DNA from: Hahellaceae bacterium
GTDB taxonomy: Bacteria > Pseudomonadota > Gammaproteobacteria > Pseudomonadales > Oleiphilaceae
Direction: 5' to 3'
DNA length: 64,000 bases
NCBI GenBank assembly: GCA_016744695.1
Contig: JADGDV010000010.1
Location: 1-64,000, forward strand
The notes below the pieces were generated by a model. The model was not told the DNA's origin and did no database searches. It saw nothing but the letters and a program-made list of their open reading frames with translations. Positions 9,452 through 18,289 of this stretch are shown piece after piece (the first letter of the stretch is position 1; every line of letters begins with the position of its first letter). A program made the translations under genes and the position numbers.

Positions 9452-10684
9452 TTAGTGTTGACTAGATAATTTCATCAACTCTTTTATCTCGATGGTTTCA
9501 TCGGCAAGTTGGGCTGGCATGATGGATAGTTTTTCAGCAATTATTTTTTTACTCAACATAAATTCTTGCGGGCGGTTAACACAATCGACTGATATCAATT
9601 GCCCGTCTTTAAAATAAAAAGCAGCGAAACTGCGGCCTGCAAGCTTATCTCCACGTATACTGATTTGGTCATAACCTAGACTTAGACCAGCAATCTGCAA
9701 TTTTAGATTGTATTGATCAGACCAAAACCAAGGCAGGCTCTTATATTCCTTGCTAACTCCACATATTGAAGCAGCAGCCGATTTACCTTGTTCGCTGGCA
9801 TTGGGTACTGATTCTAAGCGAATGCGACGATTGTAAATTTTGTTGAAGTGATTAGTGCAATCACCGGCGGCAACGATATTGGCGTCGTTGGTGCGACAGA
9901 ATTCGTCCACTATTATGCCGTTGTCTACCTCAATGCCGGCTTCAACGGCCAATTCAATATTAGGTAAAATGCCCACACCCACGATCACTAAATCAACAGG
10001 GAATTCTGTACCATCGGCACAGATGACTTTTTCAGTGTGGGTTTCGCCTGTAATTTCCGAGACAGCGATGCCAGTATGAATATGCACCCCTTCTTCCGTG
10101 TGAATACGTGTGTAAAACTCAGACAGTTCGGGTGCGGTTACCCGTTGTAAAATTCTTTCTGCCATTTCTAGAACAACCACATTCATGCCTAACTTTCTCA
10201 GTGCCGAAGCGGCCTCTAAGCCGATATACCCTCCACCAATAATCACTACATGCTTATCTTTTTCTACGTGAGCCTTAATGCCTTCAACGTCGGTGATATC
10301 GCGTAGGTAATGTACCCCTTCAAGTTCACTGCCAGGTAGAGATACTTTTCTGACGCGTGAACCCATACACAGTGCAAGCTTGTCATAAGACTGTTCTTGA
10401 CCATCACTGAGTGTGAGAGTTTGCGTGGATCTATTGATAGCTGTAACGCGGCCTTGGCGAAACTGAATGCTGTTTTTTTCATAGAATGCCGCAGGACGAA
10501 TAGCCAAACCTTCAGCGGTTTTTTCACCAGCTAAAAAGGATTTGGAAAGAGGAGGGCGATGGTAGGGGAGATAGGGTTCATCGCCTATAATTATAATGTC
10601 GCCATCCCACCCTTCTTGTCGTAGGCTTGGGGCCAATTGCGCTGCTGCGTGGCTGGCCCCGATAATGATGCACTGTTTTGTCAT
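9452..10684 (-). CDS. NAD(P)H ferredoxin reductase of the CYP153 system
   Basis: This 410-residue flavoprotein has an N-terminal FAD dinucleotide fold (CIIIGASHAAAQLAPSLRQEGW), the NADH-binding Rossmann motif HVVIIGGGYIGLEAASALRK around residue 150, and the second FAD motif ADVxxxGD-like NIVAAGDCTN around residue 275. It matches putidaredoxin/rubredoxin reductase-type enzymes. Its ATG overlaps the TGA of the P450 gene by four bases (ATGA), so translation is coupled. In context it moves electrons from NAD(P)H to the 2Fe-2S ferredoxin encoded at the head of the same operon, which reduces the P450. The partner assignment is inferred from gene order. Confidence 0.93.
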   Translation of the reverse strand: MTKQCIIIGASHAAAQLAPSLRQEGWDGDIIIIGDEPYLPYHRPPLSKSFLAGEKTAEGLAIRPAAFYEKNSIQFRQGRVTAINRSTQTLTLSDGQEQSYDKLALCMGSRVRKVSLPGSELEGVHYLRDITDVEGIKAHVEKDKHVVIIGGGYIGLEAASALRKLGMNVVVLEMAERILQRVTAPELSEFYTRIHTEEGVHIHTGIAVSEITGETHTEKVICADGTEFPVDLVIVGVGILPNIELAVEAGIEVDNGIIVDEFCRTNDANIVAAGDCTNHFNKIYNRRIRLESVPNASEQGKSAAASICGVSKEYKSLPWFWSDQYNLKLQIAGLSLGYDQISIRGDKLAGRSFAAFYFKDGQLISVDCVNRPQEFMLSKKIIAEKLSIMPAQLADETIEIKELMKLSSQH

Positions 10685-12132
10685 GATTTTTTCGCCGTGA
10701 GTTTAACCATCAGTTGGGTATAACCCCTGACGAAATTTGATTGTACATACTGTGGGTCGTCTACCACTTCAATATTTTCAAAACGCTTTAATAACTCTTC
10801 CCACAGTATGCGCAGCTGCATTTCAGCTAAACGATTACCCATGCAGCGATGAACACCAAAGCCGAAGGAAAGATGTTTTCTGGCATTTTTACGGTCAATC
10901 ATAAATTGGTCTGGCTGATCTATAGCGCGTTCATCGCGATTACCTGACGCATACCACATGACGACTTTATCGCCTTTTTTAATGGTTTGACCGTTTAGCT
11001 CAACATCTTCTTTGGCTACTCTGCGCATGTACGCCAACGGTGTTTGCCAGCGAATAATCTCAGATACCATATTGGGTATCAAACTTGGATTATCTTTCAG
11101 TTTAATAAACTCGTCAGGAAACTGATTCAATGCATGAATACCACTGGTCATTGAGTTACGTGTGGTATCATTTCCTCCCACTAATAACAATGCAATATTG
11201 CCCATAAACTCCATGGGTCTGTCTATCATGTCTTTAGTATTTTCATTGGAGAGTAGTAAGCTGATTAGGTCGAAACCAAGTTCTTTACCCGCGGCTTTTT
11301 CCGCTTCTCTTGTACGCCATAACTCAGAGAACTTTTTAGCAGCTGTCGCAGCGACAGTAAAAATTTCATCAGTTGATCCTGTTCCACCGGTAGTCTCTGG
11401 GCTGCTTGCTGCCACATCTGACCAATAGGCCAGTTTATGACGTTCTTCGTAAGGAAAGTTGAACAGTGTTGCAAGCATTCTAGATGTTAATTCAATCGAT
11501 ACGTTTTGCACCCAGTCAAAGGGGACGTCAGTAGGCAGATTATCTAATACATCTTCAGCTCGACTGCGAATAAGCGATTCCATTTCTTTTAGATTTTTGG
11601 GTGCTACAACGTCTTGTACCGCTTGTCTTTGCAGGTCATGCTTCGGTGGGTCCATCGCGATAAAGGTTTCTATCGCAAGCCCATCTGGTCGTCCTCCAAG
11701 TGAAATGATCGGCTCTGCAGAGAATAGATCATGGTGTTTATCCACAAACATGATGTCTTCGTAGCGCGTCACTGACCAGAATGGTCCGAAAGGGCTGCTC
11801 TTCTGATAGTGCACCGGGCATTCATCACGTAAGCGCTTAAAGTAGGACTGCCAACGATTCTGTTTATACAGAAAGGGACTGCTGACATCTATATCTTCTA
11901 TGGCCAGTGTTTCTACATCCGGTAAAGGCGTCTCGATGAATACAGGAATAGGTTTACCTTTTATGATTGTTTTCTTAACTTTCTGGAAGACATGAGCGCC
12001 TTTAATTTGTAGGTGTATAGGGACCAGCGCAGCCCCTTTTTCTATTGCAGGAGATAATATTTCGGCCCCTTTTTCGAGCGCGGGAGATAGCAGCTCAGTA
12101 CCTTTTTCTATAGCGGGAGATAGAATATTCAT
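10681..12132 (-). CDS. Cytochrome P450, CYP153 family alkane hydroxylase
   Basis: The 483-residue protein has the CYP153 sequence pattern throughout: FETPLPDV-like IETPLPDVETLA, SPFLYKQNRWQSYFKRLRDE, AMDPPKHDLQRQAVQDVVAP, the I-helix VGGNDTTRNSMTSG, WQTPLAYMRRVAKEDVEL and the heme loop FGFGVHRCMGNRLAE with the ligand cysteine near residue 427. CYP153 enzymes hydroxylate the terminal carbon of medium-chain alkanes and related compounds in the cytoplasm, using ferredoxin and ferredoxin reductase, both encoded beside it. An oddity is the N-terminus: residues about 3-35 are three tandem 11-residue copies of ILSPAIEKGTE-like sequence, before the conserved region. The substrate range cannot be deduced. 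It is the middle gene of the operon. Confidence 0.95.
   Translation of the reverse strand: MNILSPAIEKGTELLSPALEKGAEILSPAIEKGAALVPIHLQIKGAHVFQKVKKTIIKGKPIPVFIETPLPDVETLAIEDIDVSSPFLYKQNRWQSYFKRLRDECPVHYQKSSPFGPFWSVTRYEDIMFVDKHHDLFSAEPIISLGGRPDGLAIETFIAMDPPKHDLQRQAVQDVVAPKNLKEMESLIRSRAEDVLDNLPTDVPFDWVQNVSIELTSRMLATLFNFPYEERHKLAYWSDVAASSPETTGGTGSTDEIFTVAATAAKKFSELWRTREAEKAAGKELGFDLISLLLSNENTKDMIDRPMEFMGNIALLLVGGNDTTRNSMTSGIHALNQFPDEFIKLKDNPSLIPNMVSEIIRWQTPLAYMRRVAKEDVELNGQTIKKGDKVVMWYASGNRDERAIDQPDQFMIDRKNARKHLSFGFGVHRCMGNRLAEMQLRILWEELLKRFENIEVVDDPQYVQSNFVRGYTQLMVKLTAKKS
12034..12126 (-). repeat. Triple 33-bp coding repeat in the P450 N-terminus
   Basis: Three in-frame units encode ILSPAIEKGTE, LLSPALEKGAE and ILSPAIEKGAA. 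The DNA repeats are imperfect at third positions, which suggests that the units have been kept for their protein sequence. Boundaries are approximate. Each unit is one amphipathic 11-residue period. Confidence 0.8.
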
Positions 12133-12199
12133 GTCAAATTCTCAGTAAATAGATATGGTTTTTTTTATTATCTCTTCTCACAAACTGATCGGTTAGACC

Positions 12200-12520
12200 T
12201 TACATTTGAAATTCTGGAAGGCGTACAACCATTCCGTCCATGGCTTCAGTTGTTGTAATTTGGCAAGATAGTCGGGATGTATCGGCTTTTTCAGGCGTCA
12301 TATCTAGCATGAGTGTTTCTTCTTCTGTCACATTGCCAGTCTTGCTCGTCCAATTTGCATCTACAATTACATGACATGTTCCGCATGCACATTCGCCACC
12401 GCAATCGGCATCAACACCCGGTACGCCATTGTCCATGGCTATCTGCATTAGGGATTTACCTTCTTCGATTTCAACGGCATGTTGATCACCACTATGTTCT
12501 ATAAACGTAATACTACCCAT
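12200..12520 (-). CDS. 2Fe-2S ferredoxin, putidaredoxin/adrenodoxin type
   Basis: The protein has 106 residues. Cysteine ligands are visible at about residues 40, 46 and 49 (DCGGECACGTC) and 86 (RLSCQI), the C-x5-C-x2-C...C spacing of putidaredoxin-type ferredoxins. A further cysteine at 44 is an extra within the loop. It carries electrons one at a time from the reductase to the CYP153 enzyme. It is the first gene of the ferredoxin-P450-reductase operon, with GAGG about 6 bases before the ATG. The 67-base gap to the P450 gene contains no obvious terminator. Confidence 0.94.
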   Translation of the reverse strand: MGSITFIEHSGDQHAVEIEEGKSLMQIAMDNGVPGVDADCGGECACGTCHVIVDANWTSKTGNVTEEETLMLDMTPEKADTSRLSCQITTTEAMDGMVVRLPEFQM

Positions 12521-12600
12521 AAGATCCTCAGCTAAATTCTATTGATTATATATTTTCAAATCACTTAGCTTAGATTACGGCGTTGAGGCATTGGATAGGA

Positions 12601-12636
12601 GGTCATATCTTGACAATAGGGGGTCATTAAAAGACA
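12601..12636. promoter_or_regulatory. Two direct repeats GGTCAT-N5-GACA, 21-bp period, likely AraC-family operator
   Basis: In the spacer between the P450 operon and the regulator gene, GGTCATATCTTGACA (12601-12615) and GGTCATTAAAAGACA (12622-12636) share GGTCAT-N5-GACA and are offset by exactly 21 bp, two helical turns. Paired direct repeats of this spacing are typical operators of AraC/XylS-family activators, and the divergent gene encodes such a regulator. The site is about 80 bases upstream of the ferredoxin start. The repeat is seen directly; its function is inferred. Confidence 0.65.
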
Positions 12637-12717
12637 CTGAATGTGGCAGTTTACTTTTAAGTTCGCTATTTTTGGAATCAATATGTCCAGGGCTAATTAA
12701 TTATAAGAGGTGATATT

Positions 12718-13770
12718 GTGACAAATTATGTTGAAGATACTCGGGCAGTTGTTTCAAATGTCGCTAATATTCCCTCCAATTATTCGAGACTGATAGCACG
12801 CGTTTTAGAATTGCAAGTTCGCGACTTACCTGTGTTACTGGCGTTGACTCAGCTGACTATCGATCAGTTTATGAAGGAAGATACTCTGCTCACTACCCAG
12901 CAACAAATTCAGATACTGCACAATGCTTTGCGACTGTCTAATGATGAGGTATTTGGTTTGCGTTTAGGTAGTCGTCTAACACCGCCGACTCATGGCGCCA
13001 TGGGTTTTTTGGCTAACAGTAGCCCCAACTTGTTAATGGCGTTAAAAGCAATTCAAACGTACTCGCCTACGCGTATGAGCTTTACTCGGCTGGAGTTGGT
13101 TTCCAGTGAGGAATGGCTGGAGTGTTACTTTTATATCGATTTAGATGTAAGTGAAGATATTCGCCGCTGCGTGTCTGAGGCCTCTGCTATGACATTTTTT
13201 GAGTGCGCAGAGTTTATTGTAGGGCGACCTTTAGATGAGGCAAAATCAAGTTTTTCCCATGCAGAACCAAGTTACAGTGAGCGTTACCCTGATTATCTAC
13301 CCGGTCAATTTGAATTTTCTACACCACACATCATGGTCAAAATACCTATGGAGTTGTGTCTAGTACCTAATGCATCAGCCAATCATGAGAACTATTTATT
13401 GGCATTGAAACAATGTGAAATGATGCTGACACAACTTCACTCCAATAAGGATACATGTAAATACCAAATACAAAAAATGATGCTGTCTCACCCTCCAGGT
13501 TTTTTAAATGAAGATGAAGCGGCGGCGGCATTGTTTATAAGTAAGCGTACGTTGGCCCGAAGACTTCAAAAAGAAGATACTGCTTTTCGTCAAATTCGGG
13601 ATGAAATTTTATCGCAACAAGCAAGCGGTTATTTAAGAGATAGTCAGATGTCTGTAGAGGCGATTGCTGCTTTACTTAACTATCATGACAGTGCCAATTT
13701 TAGGCGGGCATTTAAACGCTGGTTTCAGTTATCCCCAGATCAATATCGACAGCGATTAATTAAAGAGTGA
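12718..13770 (+). CDS. AraC-family transcriptional regulator (likely controls the CYP153 operon)
   Basis: This 350-residue protein starts at a GTG with AAGAGGTG placed about 6 to 8 bases upstream. Residues about 30-210 form an Arabinose_bd-type ligand domain of the OruR/ArgR-like class (GLRLGSRLTPPTHGAMGFL, where FGLRLG and THG are typical). Residues about 250-350 are the AraC double helix-turn-helix: AAAALFISKRTLARRLQKEDTAFRQI, then MSVEAIAALLNYHDSANFRRAFKRW. It is divergent from the ferredoxin-P450-reductase operon, an arrangement known from alkane-degrading Alcanivorax and relatives, and the spacer carries two GGTCAT-N5-GACA repeats. It probably activates the operon in response to an alkane or a product; the ligand is not known. 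Confidence 0.9.
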   Translation: MTNYVEDTRAVVSNVANIPSNYSRLIARVLELQVRDLPVLLALTQLTIDQFMKEDTLLTTQQQIQILHNALRLSNDEVFGLRLGSRLTPPTHGAMGFLANSSPNLLMALKAIQTYSPTRMSFTRLELVSSEEWLECYFYIDLDVSEDIRRCVSEASAMTFFECAEFIVGRPLDEAKSSFSHAEPSYSERYPDYLPGQFEFSTPHIMVKIPMELCLVPNASANHENYLLALKQCEMMLTQLHSNKDTCKYQIQKMMLSHPPGFLNEDEAAAALFISKRTLARRLQKEDTAFRQIRDEILSQQASGYLRDSQMSVEAIAALLNYHDSANFRRAFKRWFQLSPDQYRQRLIKE

Positions 13771-13868
13771 ATTAGGTAAAGTAAGGTAAGCTACGGTTGT
13801 TTTATCGTGCTTGAAATATTAGTTCATGATGTCCGGGTAGGCTTGATTTAATGTTGACCAGAGCATCT

Positions 13869-14591
13869 TCAATGGGGCGACTTTGTGTTTATGATATTGA
13901 TCTCATAGAGATCCCCATCGGCTTCTACTTGAGTGAGTTTTACTAGTAGGTAATCCCACTCTTTGGCAAACCACAAGGTACTCTCTCTTTTATCTGACTC
14001 TGTACGTACTTTTTTTATAATAATGGTTGTTACATTGCCAAGTTCAGTGTTTATTGTTTCTTCCCCATGTCGTTTAAAGCTGAACTGTTTGAGGTAGCCT
14101 CCATCCGCGACTTGATAGCGTAAATCCTGCTTGCCTGCTTTTAGGTCGAGCCTGAGTTGTAATTGGTAGCCTAATTTATCAATTGCCCCCTCTGGGATGG
14201 ACATAGACCAAGGGATTCCTTGTACGTCATTCAGTACTTTGTGTTCCTTCCAGTTGAACTCCAATGTGGCTCTTCTATTGTTTACTGCCCAGCCACTGCG
14301 TTTAAAGTGATATGTGATGGGTAGTACTTTTTTGCCGGTCCATTGAAAGTAAACCGATTCATTAATTTCGGCGAAAAAAGAGTCAACATTAAATTGGTAG
14401 CGCCAGATTTTATTGGAAAGCTGAACTAGGGTGTGTGTGGCGGTGCCACTGATAGGAAGGCCGTTTTCGAATGAGGCTTTATATTGAGTGATGCTGGGTT
14501 TGAGCTCTAAGGCAGCTAGTGCAGACGATAGCACTAGCATAAGTAGAACGGAGCTTAATTGTTTTAAATGCAGTGTGTTAAGTAATTGCAT
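13869..14591 (-). CDS. DUF3108 domain protein, exported
   Basis: The 240-residue protein has an N-terminal signal peptide (basic HLKQL, hydrophobic SSVLLMLVLSSALAA, cut near ALA). The mature part has the DUF3108 pattern: ITQYKASFENGLPISGTATH at the start, VYFQWTGKKVLPITYHFKRSG, and a C-terminal TLWFAKEWDYLLVKLTQVE. It is predicted to be a periplasmic beta-rich protein. A DUF3108 gene directly after purN is common in pseudomonads and relatives, so it is conserved by position, but I know no established function. It follows purN by 57 bases on the same strand. Confidence 0.83.
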   Translation of the reverse strand: MQLLNTLHLKQLSSVLLMLVLSSALAALELKPSITQYKASFENGLPISGTATHTLVQLSNKIWRYQFNVDSFFAEINESVYFQWTGKKVLPITYHFKRSGWAVNNRRATLEFNWKEHKVLNDVQGIPWSMSIPEGAIDKLGYQLQLRLDLKAGKQDLRYQVADGGYLKQFSFKRHGEETINTELGNVTTIIIKKVRTESDKRESTLWFAKEWDYLLVKLTQVEADGDLYEINIINTKSPH

Positions 14592-14648
14592 TTAACTATG
14601 TTGTTCTATTTTAGATTTGGGATCAAGCGAATAAACTAAAGTTAATCG

Positions 14649-15314
14649 TTATTCGCTCGCACCATCTATATGTTGCTCACCTGACTCTGAAAGTAATGTT
14701 TGATCAAGACTGGCCTGGCTGCCTTCCATTTTTAATCGACCCTGCGCGAACCACTTTATGGCTCTGGGGTAGATTTGATGTTCTTGAATCAAGATTTTGG
14801 CTGCCAGTGTGTCGGCTGTTTCAGATGAACTGATAGGCACCCTTGCTTGTAATACATTAGGGCCTCCATCTAGTTCTTCTGTTACAAAGTGAACCGTCAC
14901 GCCATGCTCACTTTCACCGTCTTCAATGGCTCGTTGATGCGTATTCAAACCTCGGTACTTTGGCAGTAATGAGGGGTGAATATTTAGCATACGGCCACTG
15001 TAATGACGCACAAACTCGGGTGTTAGTATTCGCATAAAGCCAGCGAGTACGACTAACTCAGGTGAAAAATGATCAATTTTGGCTTGTAATGCCTGATCAA
15101 AGTCTTCTCTGCTGTCGAAGTCTTTATGAGAGATAACGACGGTAGGAATACCGGCGTCAGCCGCTCTTTTTAAACCATACGCACTTTCTTTATTACATAT
15201 AACCGCACTGATTTTTGCTGGAACTATTCCGTTTTGGGTCGCATCTATAATTGCTTGTAGATTCGACCCGCTACCGGAAATAAGAACAACCATTGATAGT
15301 TCTGGCTGGCTCAT
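14649..15314 (-). CDS. purN: Phosphoribosylglycinamide formyltransferase 1
   Basis: The protein has 221 residues, close to the family length plus a short tail. Motifs are VLISGSGSNLQAIIDA at the N-terminus (phosphate site), LAGFMRILTPEFV, the catalytic MLNIHPSLLPKYRG (Asn-x-His) and GVTVHFVTEELDGGP with the catalytic aspartate. It transfers a formyl group from 10-formyltetrahydrofolate to glycinamide ribonucleotide, step 3 of purine synthesis in the cytoplasm. The ATG overlaps the TAA of purM by one base, so the pair is translationally coupled. Confidence 0.97.
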   Translation of the reverse strand: MSQPELSMVVLISGSGSNLQAIIDATQNGIVPAKISAVICNKESAYGLKRAADAGIPTVVISHKDFDSREDFDQALQAKIDHFSPELVVLAGFMRILTPEFVRHYSGRMLNIHPSLLPKYRGLNTHQRAIEDGESEHGVTVHFVTEELDGGPNVLQARVPISSSETADTLAAKILIQEHQIYPRAIKWFAQGRLKMEGSQASLDQTLLSESGEQHIDGASE

Positions 15315-16372
15315 TAAGCATTCAGTCCTTTCAGATCAACTTGTTCTTCATCTGCTTGTGCTGTTTCTATGTTACCCATTACCCAAGGTGATTCACCTTC
15401 AGCTTCTAATAATGCAATAGCGGCATCTACGTTTTCAGCAGGTATTACAAGAACCATGCCTACACCGCAGTTTAAGGTACGGTACATTTCACGCATCTCA
15501 ACATTGCCTTTTTCCTGAATCCATTTGAATACAGGAGGGATATCCCAGCTTGTTGTGTCAACAACCGCTTTGGTTCCTTCTGGCAATACGCGTGGAATGT
15601 TTTCTAGTAAACCACCGCCAGTAATATGTGAAAGCGCATTTACTTGGCTGTCTTTAATAAGATTAAGTAAAGGCTTAACATAAATGCGTGTTGGCTCCAT
15701 TAGCGCGTCTTTTAACGGCTTGCCACCAACCACTTCATTAAGATCTGCATTAGATACTTCAATAATCTTTCTGATTAATGAGTAGCCGTTAGAATGTGGG
15801 CCTGAAGAGGGAAGGCCAATAAGTACATCGCCAGCGCCAACTTTGCTGCCGTCGATTAACTCAGATTTTTCTGCGATACCTACGCAGAATCCGGCTAGAT
15901 CATAATCACCGCCTTCATACATGCCTGGCATTTCAGCGGTTTCACCACCTACTAAAGATGCGCCAGATAACTCACAACCTGCACCAATACCTGCGACTAC
16001 GTTAGCGGCAACATCAATATCAAGTTTGCCTGTTGCATAGTAGTCAAGAAAGAATAATGGTTCTGCGCCAGCAACAATTAAGTCATTAACACACATGGCT
16101 ACAAGGTCTATGCCAATGGTGTCGTGCTGATTTAGATCCATTGCTAGGCGAAGTTTTGTGCCCACGCCATCTGTGCCGGAAACTAATACAGGCTGCTTGT
16201 AACCTGTTGGTAGTTCAAAGAGTGCACCGAATCCACCTAGCCCTGCCATTACTTCAGGACGACGTGTTTTTTTAGCAACGCCTTTAATACGTTCAATCAG
16301 GGCGTTTCCGGCATCTATATCAACACCGGCATCTTTGTAGCTTATGGACTGCGTTTCTGGCTTGTTTGTCAT
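15314..16372 (-). CDS. purM: Phosphoribosylformylglycinamidine cyclo-ligase
   Basis: About 352 residues from the ATG of [14 protein letters not shown], the start that matches the family N-terminus. The ORF track begins 10 codons earlier at 16402 with another ATG; neither site has a strong Shine-Dalgarno sequence, so 16402 remains possible. Landmarks are [64 protein letters not shown] and the C-terminal LTGGG-like [17 protein letters not shown]. The enzyme closes the imidazole ring to make AIR, using ATP, in purine synthesis. It is the first gene of purM-purN-DUF3108 and is divergent from the DUF2066 gene. Confidence 0.97.
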   Translation of the reverse strand: MTNKPETQSISYKDAGVDIDAGNALIERIKGVAKKTRRPEVMAGLGGFGALFELPTGYKQPVLVSGTDGVGTKLRLAMDLNQHDTIGIDLVAMCVNDLIVAGAEPLFFLDYYATGKLDIDVAANVVAGIGAGCELSGASLVGGETAEMPGMYEGGDYDLAGFCVGIAEKSELIDGSKVGAGDVLIGLPSSGPHSNGYSLIRKIIEVSNADLNEVVGGKPLKDALMEPTRIYVKPLLNLIKDSQVNALSHITGGGLLENIPRVLPEGTKAVVDTTSWDIPPVFKWIQEKGNVEMREMYRTLNCGVGMVLVIPAENVDAAIALLEAEGESPWVMGNIETAQADEEQVDLKGLNA

Positions 16373-16536
16373 CGGTTTCTCGGCTGCTGAGGCTTTAAGC
16401 ATTTAATTAAAGCACGACTATTTTAAGGGCAAAGCGATAAAGCGCGGTATTTTAACAGTTGCTGAATAGAACAGCCAACATAGGAACAAATGTTTTATTG
16501 GTGTATTATCTCTATTCTATTGATTTGTGGTTATTT

Positions 16537-17733
16537 ATGGGTACTGATTTGATTAGAAATAATACAGAAAAGTTAATAAAAACATTGAGTAAGCTGTTTT
16601 TTGTAATTTTATTTGCTTCTTTTTCAAGTTTAATTTCTGCCTCTCAGATTCTTGGACTTTATCAATCTGAGGTTTTAGTGAGCTCTCAAGAAGCAGAAGA
16701 ACGACAAAAAGCATTTAGTTTAGCGCTAAATGAGGTCTTGGTTAGGGTCTCAGGTAAGATGTCTGTACTTGATAATACTGAGTTAATGATGGCGCTTACA
16801 CAGCCAGAAAAATTAGTACAAATATTCAGTTATAAAGCAATCGAGGCCTCCATTGACAACGATATGCCTTCAAATACTCACCCTGGCACATTACAGACGC
16901 TTCCTGACGAAGCGTTATCTGACCCGCATGTAATTTCTCATGCATTGAGTATTTCTTTTTCTCGGTTGGCGATTAATAACCTACTAAAGCAATATGGTGA
17001 ACCTGTGTGGGGAGGGAACCGGCCTGCTGTATTATTGTGGGTGGCGGCAGAAGAAAAAGGTGTTCGACGAGTTGTTAGTGCTTCCGCTGATACTGCATTT
17101 ACTTCCGCTATTAAACGGGCTGCAAAAATAAGAGGAGTGCCTCTTTATTTGCCTACGATGGATCCTCAAGATCGTCAACTAGTGAATTCTTCTGACATTT
17201 GGGGGCTTTTTATTGATTCATTAAAAGAAGCGTCTAGCCGGTATCAAGCTGATGCGCTGTTGGTGGGAAGAGTCGGCCAGAGGCAAAATGCTAATGGCGT
17301 GGAGCTATGGTCTGGCCAATGGGTCTTTGAGCTTAAGGGTGTTGTTTATAGTGGTGAGCTTGAGGCATTATCGTTAAATGAAGCGGCTATGTCTTTAATT
17401 GCGCCTATTGCTGAAAACTTATCTGAGCGTTATGCCATTCTTGGCGGGGATGCTTTGCTCAATAGTGAAATAGAGCTCGAAATCAGCGATATTAAATCAA
17501 TGGAAGACTATGTTGGGGCAACACGGTATATTGAATCGTTACCGCCGGTTAGTTCTGCCAAATTAACATGGGTGAAGGGCGAGCGAATTCGCTTTTCTGT
17601 GAGTTTAAAAGGATATTTAGAACAATTGGAAGAACATATTGAACTTGATTCAAAGTTGTCAGCTGAAATTACTCAGTCGTTCGATCTTAGTGAGCGCTCA
17701 CGACTTTACTATCGATGGTCTACGTTGAACTAG
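16537..17733 (+). CDS. DUF2066 domain protein, exported
   Basis: I prefer the ATG of MGTDLIRNN (about 398 residues) because it gives a normal signal peptide: KLIKTLSK, then FFVILFASFSSLIS, and a cut near SAS. The ORF track start at 16459 is a TTG. The body matches DUF2066: YQSEVLVSSQEAEERQKAFSLALNEVLVRVSGK after the signal, and later RPAVLLWVAAEEKGVRRVVSA. The family is periplasmic or membrane-associated with no established function, and sits beside purM and hda in many gammaproteobacteria. It is divergent from purM and starts an apparent operon with the phosphatidyltransferase and hda genes, which follow with 1-base and 0-base gaps. Confidence 0.85.
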   Translation: MGTDLIRNNTEKLIKTLSKLFFVILFASFSSLISASQILGLYQSEVLVSSQEAEERQKAFSLALNEVLVRVSGKMSVLDNTELMMALTQPEKLVQIFSYKAIEASIDNDMPSNTHPGTLQTLPDEALSDPHVISHALSISFSRLAINNLLKQYGEPVWGGNRPAVLLWVAAEEKGVRRVVSASADTAFTSAIKRAAKIRGVPLYLPTMDPQDRQLVNSSDIWGLFIDSLKEASSRYQADALLVGRVGQRQNANGVELWSGQWVFELKGVVYSGELEALSLNEAAMSLIAPIAENLSERYAILGGDALLNSEIELEISDIKSMEDYVGATRYIESLPPVSSAKLTWVKGERIRFSVSLKGYLEQLEEHIELDSKLSAEITQSFDLSERSRLYYRWSTLN

Positions 17734-17734
17734 C

Positions 17735-18289
17735 ATGATTCTTCAATGGCACTACTTACCCAATATGCTGACTCTTTTGCGGATTGTATTAGTGATCCCT
17801 TTTGCCACCAGTATATATTTCGAATCTTATCGGCAGGCGCTTTTACTCTTTTTTGTGGCTGGGGTTTCTGACGGTGTTGATGGTTTTTTAGCGCGACATT
17901 TTAACTGGAAGTCTCGCTGGGGTGAAATAGCTGACCCTTTGGCTGACAAGCTGTTACTTGTTACCGCTTATGTGATGTTAACGCTGACGGGGCATCTTCC
18001 GTTATGGTTAACGGTTTTAGTTTTTTCCCGAGACATAATTATTGTTGCAAGCGCGCTAATTTATCATTATTGGATTGGGGCTTACAAAATGAAGCCTTCA
18101 ATGCTTAGTAAAGCAAATACCTTTCTTCAAATTGTTTATGTGTTAATGATCGTTGTCTCATTAGCGGGTATTAAAATGCCTCAGTTTGCATTGGATTATG
18201 GTGCGTGGGTTGTGGCAGTAATAGCGGTGCTTAGTTGTGTTCAGTATGGAGTGGTATGGGGGCGAAAAGCCTACCAGTTAAAGATGTAG
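17735..18289 (+). CDS. CDP-alcohol phosphatidyltransferase family protein (PgsA-like)
   Basis: The protein has 184 residues with about five or six membrane segments. The signature D-G-x2-A-R-x8-G-x3-D-x3-D is complete in DGFLARHFNWKSRWGEIADPLAD, so the metal- and CDP-binding site looks intact. The N-terminus YLPNMLTLLRIVLVIP is typical of PgsA and cardiolipin synthase-like members. It should transfer a phosphatidyl group from CDP-diacylglycerol to an alcohol at the inner membrane. The gene lies one base after DUF2066 and its stop is directly followed by the hda ATG. It is probably a paralogue distinct from housekeeping pgsA, which usually sits next to uvrC. The acceptor alcohol is not known. 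Confidence 0.88.
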   Translation: MILQWHYLPNMLTLLRIVLVIPFATSIYFESYRQALLLFFVAGVSDGVDGFLARHFNWKSRWGEIADPLADKLLLVTAYVMLTLTGHLPLWLTVLVFSRDIIIVASALIYHYWIGAYKMKPSMLSKANTFLQIVYVLMIVVSLAGIKMPQFALDYGAWVVAVIAVLSCVQYGVVWGRKAYQLKM

